Positions 5,268 to 11,904 of a stretch of 20,710 nt of DNA are shown piece after piece. This DNA comes from a virus, in IMG/VR virus record IMGVR_UViG_3300001097_000014, positions 1 through 20,710 of that record. One strand, 5' to 3'. Numbering within the stretch: the stretch's first letter is position 1; every line of letters starts with the position of its first letter. The position numbers were made by a program, and so were the translations under genes. Below the pieces are notes generated by a model. The model saw nothing but the letters and a program-made list of their open reading frames with translations, ran no database searches and was not told where the DNA came from.

Positions 5268-6227
5268 ATGGCACATGAAATGACTAAGGATGACCACATG
5301 GTCTCCGCTGGGAACAGAGTTCCGTGGCACGGCCTCGGCGCTGTCTTGACCGACAAAGCGCTGACGGCTGAAGCCGCCCTGAAAGCCGCAAGGCTCGACT
5401 GGGAGGTGACGCCCGAGCATGTGTTTGACGGTGAGATGGTGGACCTTGACGGGTTCCGCCTGCTTCGCCGCTCTGACACCCGGCAGGTGCTGTCCATCGT
5501 AACGAAGGACTGGACCCCGCTGCAGAACCGCCAGCTGCTGGAAATCGCTGAAGCCTTGGCGCAAGCCCCGGGCACTGGCGACTTCCAGCCTGTGATCGAA
5601 ACGGCCGGCTCCCTACGCTGGGGCAAGATCGTCTGGGCACTCGTCCAGACCGGACTGCGCAACTTCGCAGGCAGCGACCACAAGCAGTATATCCTGCTGT
5701 CCAACGGCCACTACGCTGGCCGGGGGGTGCGTGGCACGCTGACTGACGTTCGCGTCGTCTGCAACAACACCCTGACTGCGGCGGAGAACAGCAAGTCGGC
5801 GCTGTTCACGACGCATCAGGGCAACGTGACCGACCGCATCAATGCGGCGATTGAGACCATCGGCTGGGCCACGTCGGCCACCGAGGCGACATTCGCCATC
5901 TATGAGGCGCTGGCCAACAAGAACGTGACGCACGACGCGGCCTACAAGCTGTTCGTGCGGCTGTTCCAGAAGGACAAGGAAGCAAATGACGTCACGGACA
6001 CCGAGCTGGACCGCGCCGCCGAGATGATGGCGCTGTTCAAGATCGGCCGGGGCAACGAGGGCAAGACGGCCTTCGATCTGGTCAATGCGGTAACCGACTT
6101 TGTGGACCACCACAAGGTCTACAAGGAGTCGGAAGGTAAGGACGAGCGCCGGTTTCTGGACACCACCTTTGGTGGCGTCGGGGCTGGCCTCAAGAAGCGC
6201 GCCCTGAAGATGGCGATGGCACTGTAA
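5268..6227 (+). CDS. DUF932 (phage/plasmid-like TIGR03299-type) protein
   Basis: 319 residues beginning MAHEMTKDDHMVSAGNRVPWHGLG, followed by W-E-V-T-P-E-H-V-F, L-L-R-R-S-D-T-R-Q-V-L, Y-I-L-L-S-N-G-H-Y-A-G-R-G-V-R-G, and V-C-N-N-T-L-T-A-A. The W-H-G-L-G start, the central V-x-C-x-N-T-L block and the length are typical of the DUF932 family carried by phages and plasmids. The biochemical role is unknown; a link to DNA metabolism has been guessed from distribution. The start follows leader copy 5 and has no Shine-Dalgarno sequence. It is the largest gene in the left cassette region and forms a single-gene cassette between two leaders. Confidence 0.88.
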   Translation: MAHEMTKDDHMVSAGNRVPWHGLGAVLTDKALTAEAALKAARLDWEVTPEHVFDGEMVDLDGFRLLRRSDTRQVLSIVTKDWTPLQNRQLLEIAEALAQAPGTGDFQPVIETAGSLRWGKIVWALVQTGLRNFAGSDHKQYILLSNGHYAGRGVRGTLTDVRVVCNNTLTAAENSKSALFTTHQGNVTDRINAAIETIGWATSATEATFAIYEALANKNVTHDAAYKLFVRLFQKDKEANDVTDTELDRAAEMMALFKIGRGNEGKTAFDLVNAVTDFVDHHKVYKESEGKDERRFLDTTFGGVGAGLKKRALKMAMAL

Positions 6228-6234
6228 CCTCAAC

Positions 6235-6298
6235 CTGCCCCCTGTCACGGGGGGCAGTCATGAGGCGGCAATGCCGCTACCTCAAAACAACCATAAAA
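6235..6298 (+). promoter_or_regulatory. Two-hairpin leader, copy 6
   Basis: Hairpin A pairs CTGCCCCC (6235-6242) with GGGGGCAG (6250-6257), loop TGTCACG. Hairpin B pairs GCGGC (6265-6269) with GCCGC (6273-6277), loop AAT. An A/C-rich tail CTCAAAACAACCATAAAA ends at ATG6299. Hairpin A carries the inverted core of copy 5. Confidence 0.62.
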
Positions 6299-6331
6299 AT
6301 GAACCTGCAAGGAATGTTCGAGTCGTCATGA
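6299..6331 (+). CDS. Possible 10-residue leader peptide
   Basis: The ATG that directly follows leader copy 6, where the other copies place their gene start, opens a frame of only ten codons, MNLQGMFESS, then TGA (6329-6331). The stop overlaps ATG6328 of the next gene (ATGA). Translating it would couple ribosomes from the leader into the following gene. The alternative is that ATG6271, in frame with the downstream gene but inside hairpin B, is used. The call rests only on position. Confidence 0.35.
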   Translation: MNLQGMFESS

Positions 6332-6639
6332 CCATACTACACAAACCAGTGAGGCGCGTCAGCAATAGCAAGCTATCCGCCTCGCATGGCAGAGACAAGA
6401 ACCGTCGCATCGTCGTCACCCTAGTCCCGGGTAACGGCGGCAGCGTCCCTGACCTCATCCAGCTGAAACCGCAGCGCCTGAAAATGGCCCGCGCCATCTC
6501 GATGGAAGACCTCTGGGTCTACCTCATAAAGTGCGAAGCGAACCAGACCAAGATGGCCAAGCTGCGGGATCGCAAAGCCAAGAAGGAAGCAAGCAGGGCA
6601 GAGCGCGCCCGGAAACGCCGACTAAGGAGCAACGAATGA
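6328..6639 (+). CDS. Small basic phage protein
   Basis: From ATG6328, 103 residues: MTILHKPVRRVSNSKLS, then R-R-I-V-V-T-L-V-P-G-N-G and I-Q-L-K-P-Q-R-L, then a long Lys/Arg/Ala-rich C-terminal helix (about residues 75-103, ending A-R-K-R-R-L-R-S-N-E). Small phage proteins of this shape, with a V-x-R start, beta core and basic helical tail, are common and uncharacterised; the tail suggests nucleic-acid binding. The start is uncertain: ATG6271 would add 19 residues but lies inside hairpin B. Coupling from the 10-codon frame fits ATG6328, and AAGGA lies about 14 nt upstream. The stop overlaps ATG6636. Confidence 0.6.
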   Translation: MTILHKPVRRVSNSKLSASHGRDKNRRIVVTLVPGNGGSVPDLIQLKPQRLKMARAISMEDLWVYLIKCEANQTKMAKLRDRKAKKEASRAERARKRRLRSNE

Positions 6640-7082
6640 AAAACCAACGAAAGCAATCCAACATCACGGTCAGCGTCATCGACCTGACCGGCCCTCTTGC
6701 GCAGGCGCTTGAGGAATTCAACCAAGCCCGTCTATCCAAGGGGCAGGAGACCGCCATCAAGGTAAGCACCAGTGACTACGGTTACGTGCAGACAGAGCAA
6801 GGCATGTTCTGTCTGTGTCGAGATGGCGCGGGCCATGACCACCCCATCACAGCAGACAAGAAGCTGGACATCGACCTCTATCCCGGGTGGGCTGAGGCGG
6901 AGGCGATAATGCCGTCCGGTATACTCGAGCTGTCGGATATGGAGATCATGATGCTCCCCTCCAAGCAGGAGGAACAGCTGGAGGACTTCATCCGCACCTT
7001 CGGTGGCCGGCTGGAGGCCAACTACGAAGTCTGGCTCAACTGCCTCACCAAGGCCCGTCCCATGGCCGCAAATTTTGGGTAA
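6636..7082 (+). CDS. 148-aa hypothetical phage protein
   Basis: Starts at ATG6636, overlapping the previous TGA, with a clear Shine-Dalgarno sequence AAGGAG (6624-6629). It begins MKNQRKQSNITVSVIDLTG, followed by a helix P-L-A-Q-A-L-E-E-F-N-Q-A-R, a central beta region with Y-G-Y-V-Q-T-E-Q-G-M-F-C-L-C-R-D-G, and an acidic helical C-terminal half containing E-E-Q-L-E-D-F-I-R-T-F-G-G-R-L-E. No domain recognised. It is the second-last gene of the rightward block. Confidence 0.65.
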   Translation: MKNQRKQSNITVSVIDLTGPLAQALEEFNQARLSKGQETAIKVSTSDYGYVQTEQGMFCLCRDGAGHDHPITADKKLDIDLYPGWAEAEAIMPSGILELSDMEIMMLPSKQEEQLEDFIRTFGGRLEANYEVWLNCLTKARPMAANFG

Positions 7083-7099
7083 CATCCAATAAAAACTAA

Positions 7100-7279
7100 A
7101 TGCTTAAATATCTATACCAACGCTGGCTTGCGTGGCGTCTCCCCGACGGCCCACTAGTGCTGGAGACCCGGACCGTGCTAGCCCGTAAAGGGCCCGTCAA
7201 CATAGTTTGGTATTCCTACAGGAAGCCCAACGGAAACATCCTCTGGCATATAATCGAGGAGAAATCCTCTGATATATAA
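7100..7279 (+). CDS. 59-aa hypothetical protein at the convergent junction
   Basis: ATG7100 lies 17 nt after the preceding stop, in AT-rich sequence (AATAAAAACTAAATG) with no Shine-Dalgarno sequence. The product starts MLKYLYQRWLAWRLPDGPLV and contains L-A-R-K-G-P-V-N-I-V-W-Y-S-Y-R-K-P-N-G and a short C-terminal I-I-E-E-K-S-S-D-I. Its last codons lie inside a 26-nt tandem duplication, and the stop TAA is supplied by the second copy, so the original C terminus may have been different. It is the last rightward gene before the terminase genes, which run the other way. Confidence 0.5.
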   Translation: MLKYLYQRWLAWRLPDGPLVLETRTVLARKGPVNIVWYSYRKPNGNILWHIIEEKSSDI

Positions 7280-7289
7280 TCGAGGAGAA
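7238..7289. repeat. 26-nt tandem duplication between convergent genes
   Basis: Two adjacent 26-nt units (7238-7263 and 7264-7289) differ at only two neighbouring positions (GC versus AT). Each contains TCCTC and GAGGA 12 nt apart, so each can form a 5-bp hairpin on either strand. The repeat sits between the end of the rightward block and the terL stop at 7294. No T-run follows on either strand. It may be a weak bidirectional transcription-stop or processing element. Confidence 0.75.
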
Positions 7290-7293
7290 GCAA

Positions 7294-9267
7294 TCAACCC
7301 CCATCCTCGGCGCCAAGGTCAAGCTCTCCGCGAACGTCGTCACCGGCTTCCAGCGGAGAACCTTCGAGGTCGAGCGGCTCCTCCCTGTCGATCTTTTCGT
7401 CAGTGGGCGTAGTCGCTTGCGGCGCACCCTTTCCCTCGTTTCGTGACTTCTGCTCAATGATGCCGGGCGTGATCCCGCCGCGCATCCTGACCAGATGCAC
7501 CAGCATGACGACAGCGTCCATTTCGTCTGGCGATTTGCCGGCGTTGCGGGCCTTGTATTCATCCTTGGATTCGACATGCAGGCGGCCATTGCGCATGCCC
7601 TTGTAGCGGCGCGTGGTCATCTGGCTATACATGTCAGGCGCCTGAATCGTGCCGTTGAACAGCAGCGCGCACACGTTTGGGTCCAGCCAGTGCTTGGTGG
7701 CAAACCACATCTCGGACGGAACTCCGTCGAACCTGTCCTTTGCCATCATGACGTCATCGGTCAGAATCTTGGTCTCACTGGCGGACTCCGCCCAGTTGAT
7801 GCCAAGCACCTTGCCCCAGTATTTGGAGGCATAGGAATAGGTGGCCATGGCGTTGCCAGTGGAGTCCATTGCGACCCACTCGGCCGAGATGCGGAGCTGC
7901 TTGCACTGCCCCATCACCTGCTGCGTCACGCCCATGACGTCGAGGCTCTTCGGCAGCGTGAAGAATTGGTCGATGGTCAGGACGTGCCGGCTCTGCTTCT
8001 GGCCCGGGTTCAGCCGGTTCTCGAAGTAGTGGTTGGCGCCCTTCTGGTCGCGCCAGCCATGCGCCAGACCCCAGCGACCGATGGCAATGACCGCCTTGTC
8101 GGCGCCTTGGTAGGCCAAGTCTACCGCTGCCACGTTGATGACGTCACCCACGTATAGCGCCTCACCGCGCTGCGTGCTCGCCCAATCCGGCGGGATGATT
8201 GTGTTGGCCGAGTTCTGCAGTGGCGGGAAGCCGCGGGCAAACGTCCAGTAGCGGGGCGAGGCATCGCCGCCACCCTTCAGCGTATCTAGGAAGGCCTCGT
8301 AACGCATGACGCCCGGGTAGATTTCCCGACGCTGCACCACGTTCTCGCACTTGGCGGCATCCAATCGAACCACCCACCAGCCTTGTGCGGACTCGTAGCT
8401 GTAGAGCGTCTCCTGCTGGTCGGAATGCCAGCCGCCAGTCGGTTCAGCGCGCCGAACGACCGCCTGAGACACGTCCTCGGGGTTGAAGGCGGCAAAGATT
8501 TTCACACGGCCGGCACCGACGGATGCCTTGACCGAGTTCAGGTCCTGCCACACGCCCTCAGGAATCTGCTGCGCCTCGTCCATAAGCACGCGCAGCCGGG
8601 TCATCGGTCCGAACTGGTGAAAGTTCTGGTCGGTAATTGGGCGCTTGGGCTGGGGCTTGAATCCCTTCCACGCGCCAGACGACAACTGGCTCTGCTTGAA
8701 CGCCATGCCAGCGAAGCCGTAGGACTTTTCGCAATCCGCCATGCCCATCCACAGATCAGACGGTAGGTCCTTCACCTTGCCGTCCGGACGCAGCGCGCAC
8801 GACTCATGAATCTGCATCAAGTGAGGCCAGACGTTGTCGGTCAAATGCTTGTCCGACTGGGACATCAGCTTCACGCTGGTCCACTCCGGATCGCGCAGCC
8901 AGTCCATGTAACAGAAGATGACCAGATTGTAAGTCTTGCCCATGGAGGAGGCGCCCATCGATAGCATCAGTGGCTGGACAGCAGCCGCCTCAAAGATTTC
9001 TCGCACGCTCTGAAGCTCGGGGTGAAACAGGGGCGGGCCCCAGCAGAGGGCGGCAGCGCCGACGTAATTGTTGGCGTCCACCATGGCATTGAAGAACATC
9101 CGGATGATTTTCTCGCCTTCGGTATCCAGCGACACGTCAGGCGTGTCACCGATGGCGTATTTCAGCAGATTTGCGGCGGTCGCTTTGTTGCCAGCAGCCA
9201 GCTCTCCATGGATCAGTTTGATCTGTGCAATGTCGAGCGCCAGACCGAGAGGCTTGGCATCGGTCAT
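7294..9267 (-). CDS. terL: Terminase large subunit (DNA packaging ATPase-nuclease)
   Basis: 657 residues with all main TerL elements. The N-terminal ATPase domain has a Walker A-like G-A-S-S-M-G-K-T (105-112), Walker B R-V-L-M-D-E-A-Q with D230/E231, and a coupling segment A-A-F-N-P-E (about 259-264). The C-terminal RNase H-like nuclease has V-A-A-V-D-L-A-Y-Q-G-A-D (D383, D390), W-V-A-M-D-S-T-G-N-A (D468) and K-S-P-D-E-M-D-A (D581, D584), the expected metal-binding acids. It would pump DNA into the prohead and cut the concatemer. An acidic, probably disordered tail (about 600-657) follows the nuclease. It is the second gene of a leftward pair, overlapping the upstream gene by 4 nt. The subtype (cos or pac) cannot be told from sequence alone. 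Confidence 0.95.
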   Translation of the reverse strand: MTDAKPLGLALDIAQIKLIHGELAAGNKATAANLLKYAIGDTPDVSLDTEGEKIIRMFFNAMVDANNYVGAAALCWGPPLFHPELQSVREIFEAAAVQPLMLSMGASSMGKTYNLVIFCYMDWLRDPEWTSVKLMSQSDKHLTDNVWPHLMQIHESCALRPDGKVKDLPSDLWMGMADCEKSYGFAGMAFKQSQLSSGAWKGFKPQPKRPITDQNFHQFGPMTRLRVLMDEAQQIPEGVWQDLNSVKASVGAGRVKIFAAFNPEDVSQAVVRRAEPTGGWHSDQQETLYSYESAQGWWVVRLDAAKCENVVQRREIYPGVMRYEAFLDTLKGGGDASPRYWTFARGFPPLQNSANTIIPPDWASTQRGEALYVGDVINVAAVDLAYQGADKAVIAIGRWGLAHGWRDQKGANHYFENRLNPGQKQSRHVLTIDQFFTLPKSLDVMGVTQQVMGQCKQLRISAEWVAMDSTGNAMATYSYASKYWGKVLGINWAESASETKILTDDVMMAKDRFDGVPSEMWFATKHWLDPNVCALLFNGTIQAPDMYSQMTTRRYKGMRNGRLHVESKDEYKARNAGKSPDEMDAVVMLVHLVRMRGGITPGIIEQKSRNEGKGAPQATTPTDEKIDREEPLDLEGSPLEAGDDVRGELDLGAEDGG

Positions 9268-9746
9268 TTCTTGTGCTCCAGCTTCACGTCAATGACAGTC
9301 TCAATCTTCCTTGCCGCGGCATCCATGAGCTTGGCCTTCTGGGCGAAGCTATCGGCCGTTCCGGCAGCGGCTCCGGCAGCAGCGGCATGGACAATACCCT
9401 GCATCTGGCGGCCAAGTTCACTGGAAGAAGCGGTTCCGGGTGAGTTGTTTGCGTGAGTAACATACTGCTCCCGCTGCAGGGAGTCAATGTCGGTAACCGC
9501 CCTCACCAAGTCCTTCACCTCGGCCGGCGTCAGGGCTGCGTTCTTCAGGCGCTCGAGCTGGTCAGTCACAAAGTCACGCGCCTTGGCCACCAAGATTGAG
9601 CGCTTAGCATCAGACGCCATCTTGTCCACCGGAACCATAACAAAGCTGCGATCCGGCATCATTACCTTCATGCACGGAGCGAACTTCTCGGAGATGATGC
9701 GCTTACGCCTCTTTGGAACTACCGCCAGCTGGTATTCATCGGACAT
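9264..9746 (-). CDS. Protein upstream of TerL; possible small terminase subunit
   Basis: 160 residues, beginning MSDEYQLAVVPKRRKRIISEKF, so with a basic N-terminal segment; then a long helical stretch with L-T-P-A-E-V-K-D-L-V-R-A-V-T-D-I-D (about 73-89), an Ala/Gly-rich linker and a final charged helix. Its stop overlaps the terL start (9264-9267). Position directly before terL, size, helical content and a basic DNA-contact candidate are what a TerS would show, but I recognise no TerS domain, so the call is by context. The start codon ATG9746 lies in the loop of a 5-bp palindrome (9738-9751). Confidence 0.5.
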   Translation of the reverse strand: MSDEYQLAVVPKRRKRIISEKFAPCMKVMMPDRSFVMVPVDKMASDAKRSILVAKARDFVTDQLERLKNAALTPAEVKDLVRAVTDIDSLQREQYVTHANNSPGTASSSELGRQMQGIVHAAAAGAAAGTADSFAQKAKLMDAAARKIETVIDVKLEHKK

Positions 9747-9826
9747 CCGATCATGGTATTAGATGGCCTTAATTCGTCAATAATTTTGTTTTGACAGCGT
9801 TTTTGGCATGTGAATGCTCGGCGGGC
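9747..9826. promoter_or_regulatory. Divergent intergenic region with candidate promoter
   Basis: This is the AT-richest stretch between divergent genes in the window. On the plus strand a perfect -35 hexamer TTGACA (9791-9796) follows an AT-rich tract (9770-9790), but the best -10 at 16-nt spacing, AATGCT (9813-9818), is poor. If used, transcription would begin close to ATG9827 and give a very short or leaderless mRNA. On the minus strand TTGACG (9780-9775) and TAATAC (9761-9756) are present but only 13 nt apart, so that pair is weak. Divergent orientation itself demands promoters here. Confidence 0.45.
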
Positions 9827-11044
9827 ATGAGCTTCGACACAATCGACCGTTGCCGCATCAGCGGTTCTGCGAATCTGATAAGGGTTCTTTCTCTTGGGAA
9901 CATGGCACTCACCGGGGTTTTCCCCAAAAAGCGCACCGACAAGGTGACGTCTGGCCCAGTCAGCCTTGTCTATTGCCCAGACTCCGGCCTGCTCCAGATG
10001 GAGCAGAGCTACGATCTCAACGAGATGTATGGCGACAACTACGGCTATCGCTCGGGCCTGAACGCCAGCATGGTCAAGCACCTGACAGACAAGGTCGCCT
10101 ACCTGCAGACCATCAAGCCACTGGATGCCGAGTCCACGGTTCTCGACATCGGAGGCAATGACGGCACGCTGCTGAAGTGCTATGGCACAGCAGGGCTCAG
10201 GCGCATCTGCATAGACCCGACCGTGGACAAGTGGCGCGAGCACTACGTGGGCACGGACATCGAAGTGGAAGCGAACTTCTTTGCGTTCCGTCCGATGAAC
10301 ACGGCAGACATCATCACGAGCATCGCCATGTTTTACGATCTCGAGGACCCGAGCGTCTTCGTGCGGGATATTGCTCTAAGCCTGAAGCCGCAGGGAATCT
10401 GGCACTTTGAGCAGAGCTATCTCCCTTCCATGCTGCGGGCCAACGCCTACGACACGGTGTGCCACGAGCACTTGGAATACTACACGCTAAGCGTGGTCAT
10501 GGCACTCCTTGCCAAGCACGGCCTGCGCGTGATCGACGTTGAGCTTAACGACATCAACGGCGGAAGTTTTGCTGTGACTGCGGCGCACATAAAAAGCGGC
10601 CACAAGGAAAACGCCATCGCCATCACCGGCTTGCTGCTCAAAGAGGCGCGCACCGACATGCTATCTGAGCTGCGCAACTTCGAGGCCCGGGTATCGGTGC
10701 ATCGAGCCAAACTGCGTCATCTGGTGAGCGATCTGAACAACCAAGGCCACACGGTGGCGGCTCTGGGCGCATCGACCAAGGGCAACGTGCTCTTGCAATA
10801 CTGTGGATTCACCAACCGCGACATCGGCTTTGTGTCCGACGTCAACCCGCTCAAGCACGGCTGCTTTACCCCCGGCACCCATATCCCGATCGTCAGCGAG
10901 GAGTTCGCAAGGGCTTACAAGCCTGACTATATGCTGGTGCTGCCTTGGCACTTTAGGGAAGGCATCGTAAAGCGAGAGCAAGCCTATCTGCAGGGCGGCG
11001 GCAAGCTCCTGTTCCCGCTGCCTAATCTCGAGGTGGTCCGTTGA
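9827..11044 (+). CDS. Sugar C-methyltransferase-like SAM enzyme
   Basis: 405 residues from ATG9827; a TTG at 9791 would add 12, but it coincides with a -35-like sequence and the family starts just before its Cys motif. Three parts: an N-terminal zinc-ribbon-like segment (C9-R-I-S12 ... Y-C50-P-D-S53-G), a class I SAM-binding domain with V-L-D-I-G-G-N-D-G-T-L-L (105-116), and a C-terminal C-methyltransferase-type domain with L-G-A-S-T-K-G-N-V-L-L-Q-Y and a final L-L-F-P-L-P-N-L-E-V-V. This architecture belongs to NDP-hexose C-methyltransferases, which add a carbon-bound methyl to a keto-sugar nucleotide. Two of the usual CxxC cysteines are Ser here, so zinc binding is doubtful. It overlaps the next gene by 4 nt. 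Confidence 0.8.
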   Translation: MSFDTIDRCRISGSANLIRVLSLGNMALTGVFPKKRTDKVTSGPVSLVYCPDSGLLQMEQSYDLNEMYGDNYGYRSGLNASMVKHLTDKVAYLQTIKPLDAESTVLDIGGNDGTLLKCYGTAGLRRICIDPTVDKWREHYVGTDIEVEANFFAFRPMNTADIITSIAMFYDLEDPSVFVRDIALSLKPQGIWHFEQSYLPSMLRANAYDTVCHEHLEYYTLSVVMALLAKHGLRVIDVELNDINGGSFAVTAAHIKSGHKENAIAITGLLLKEARTDMLSELRNFEARVSVHRAKLRHLVSDLNNQGHTVAALGASTKGNVLLQYCGFTNRDIGFVSDVNPLKHGCFTPGTHIPIVSEEFARAYKPDYMLVLPWHFREGIVKREQAYLQGGGKLLFPLPNLEVVR

Positions 11045-11904
11045 AACGGGCAATTATCTTTGGCGCAGGAGGTCAGGACGGACACTACCTAAAGCAGCTG
11101 CTGGCTAGGGAAGGTGTGGCCGTGTATGCATACAGCAGGATTCAATGCAACGTCGTCAGCCAGACCCATGTCCGCTCAATCGTGCGCATGGCTGAGCCCG
11201 ACTACGTCTTCCACTTCGCGGCCGAGTCCAGCACCAAGCATGAGGATTGGTATCGAAACCAAGCGGCTATCGTTGATGGCGCCCTTCACATTCTCGAAGC
11301 CGTCAAGGACCACGCGCCGAACTGCAAAGTATATTTGGCCGGAAGTATCCTGCAGTTTCAAGAGCAGCACGACGTGTCCCTGACGAGCACGCCGAGCAAC
11401 AACACGATCTACGCCGCCCAGCGCAACGCCATGGTGGGCTACGCCCGCTACTATCGCAGCACCGGAATTCAGGTCTACGTCGGCTACTTCAGCCACCACG
11501 ACAGCCCGCTTCGCAAGCCGCACCATCTAGCCAAGAAACTGGCCGAAGAGGCTAGGCTTGTGGCCAAGGGACTATCCCCCCACATGAGGGTAATGAACCC
11601 GGATGACGAGAAGGAGTGGAACTTTGCCGGCGACATGATGCAGGCGGTCTGGGAACAGGTCAACAGCCCGATCTACGAGGCTGTACTAGGCTCCGGGGTA
11701 ACCCGAAGCGTTGGAGACTACGCCAAGGCCTGCATGGATGTACTAATCATTGATGCACTCATTCCCGAGGAGGAGTCTTGGGCGAAGGTATACGCTGAAT
11801 ACAGCAGGGAATACCACACGAAGTGCTGCACCTCGTACAGCAGCTTTTCTCACTGCTTCAAGACCACGCTGCCGCAGCTGGCCGAGATGATGGTCACCGG
11901 GTGA
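11041..11904 (+). CDS. NAD(P)-dependent sugar dehydratase/epimerase-like SDR
   Basis: 287 residues from TTG11041, which overlaps the upstream TGA; GAGGTGG (11031-11037) is a good ribosome binding site. The Rossmann motif is G-A-G-G-Q-D-G-H-Y-L (8-17), whose G-Q-D-G matches GDP-mannose 4,6-dehydratases; H-F-A-A-E-S-S follows at about 58-64, Y-L-A-G-S-I-L with Ser102, and F-S-H-H-D-S-P (150-156), the counterpart of the F-N-H-E-S-P block. The usual YxxxK is N-T-I-Y124-A-A-Q-R128, so the catalytic Lys is Arg. The protein is shorter than typical dehydratases (about 340-370). It probably acts on a nucleotide sugar with the neighbouring methyltransferase, or has become a binding or non-dehydratase SDR. 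Its 3' end overlaps the convergent gene by 11 nt. Confidence 0.75.
   Translation: MKRAIIFGAGGQDGHYLKQLLAREGVAVYAYSRIQCNVVSQTHVRSIVRMAEPDYVFHFAAESSTKHEDWYRNQAAIVDGALHILEAVKDHAPNCKVYLAGSILQFQEQHDVSLTSTPSNNTIYAAQRNAMVGYARYYRSTGIQVYVGYFSHHDSPLRKPHHLAKKLAEEARLVAKGLSPHMRVMNPDDEKEWNFAGDMMQAVWEQVNSPIYEAVLGSGVTRSVGDYAKACMDVLIIDALIPEEESWAKVYAEYSREYHTKCCTSYSSFSHCFKTTLPQLAEMMVTG

Noticed and set aside
5613-6248. A 211-codon leftward frame opposite the DUF932 gene
   Set aside because: The plus-strand frame matches a known family over its length; the reverse frame runs into the hairpin leader and has no domain.
1148-6298. Hairpin leaders as rho-independent terminators
   Set aside because: None is followed by a run of T; each is followed by A/C-rich sequence and a start codon.
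1148-6298. Hairpin leaders as integron attC sites or CRISPR repeats
   Set aside because: They lack conserved attC end boxes and no integrase gene is seen; spacing is by whole genes and repeats are not identical, so they are not a CRISPR array.
7495-8157. A 220-codon rightward frame inside terL
   Set aside because: It lies opposite the nuclease half of a well-supported TerL, and the His/Val/Arg-rich translation looks like a reading-frame shadow.
9791-9826. TTG9791 as start of the methyltransferase
   Set aside because: The TTG is part of a perfect -35 hexamer (TTGACA) and there is no ribosome binding site; the conserved family sequence begins just after ATG9827.
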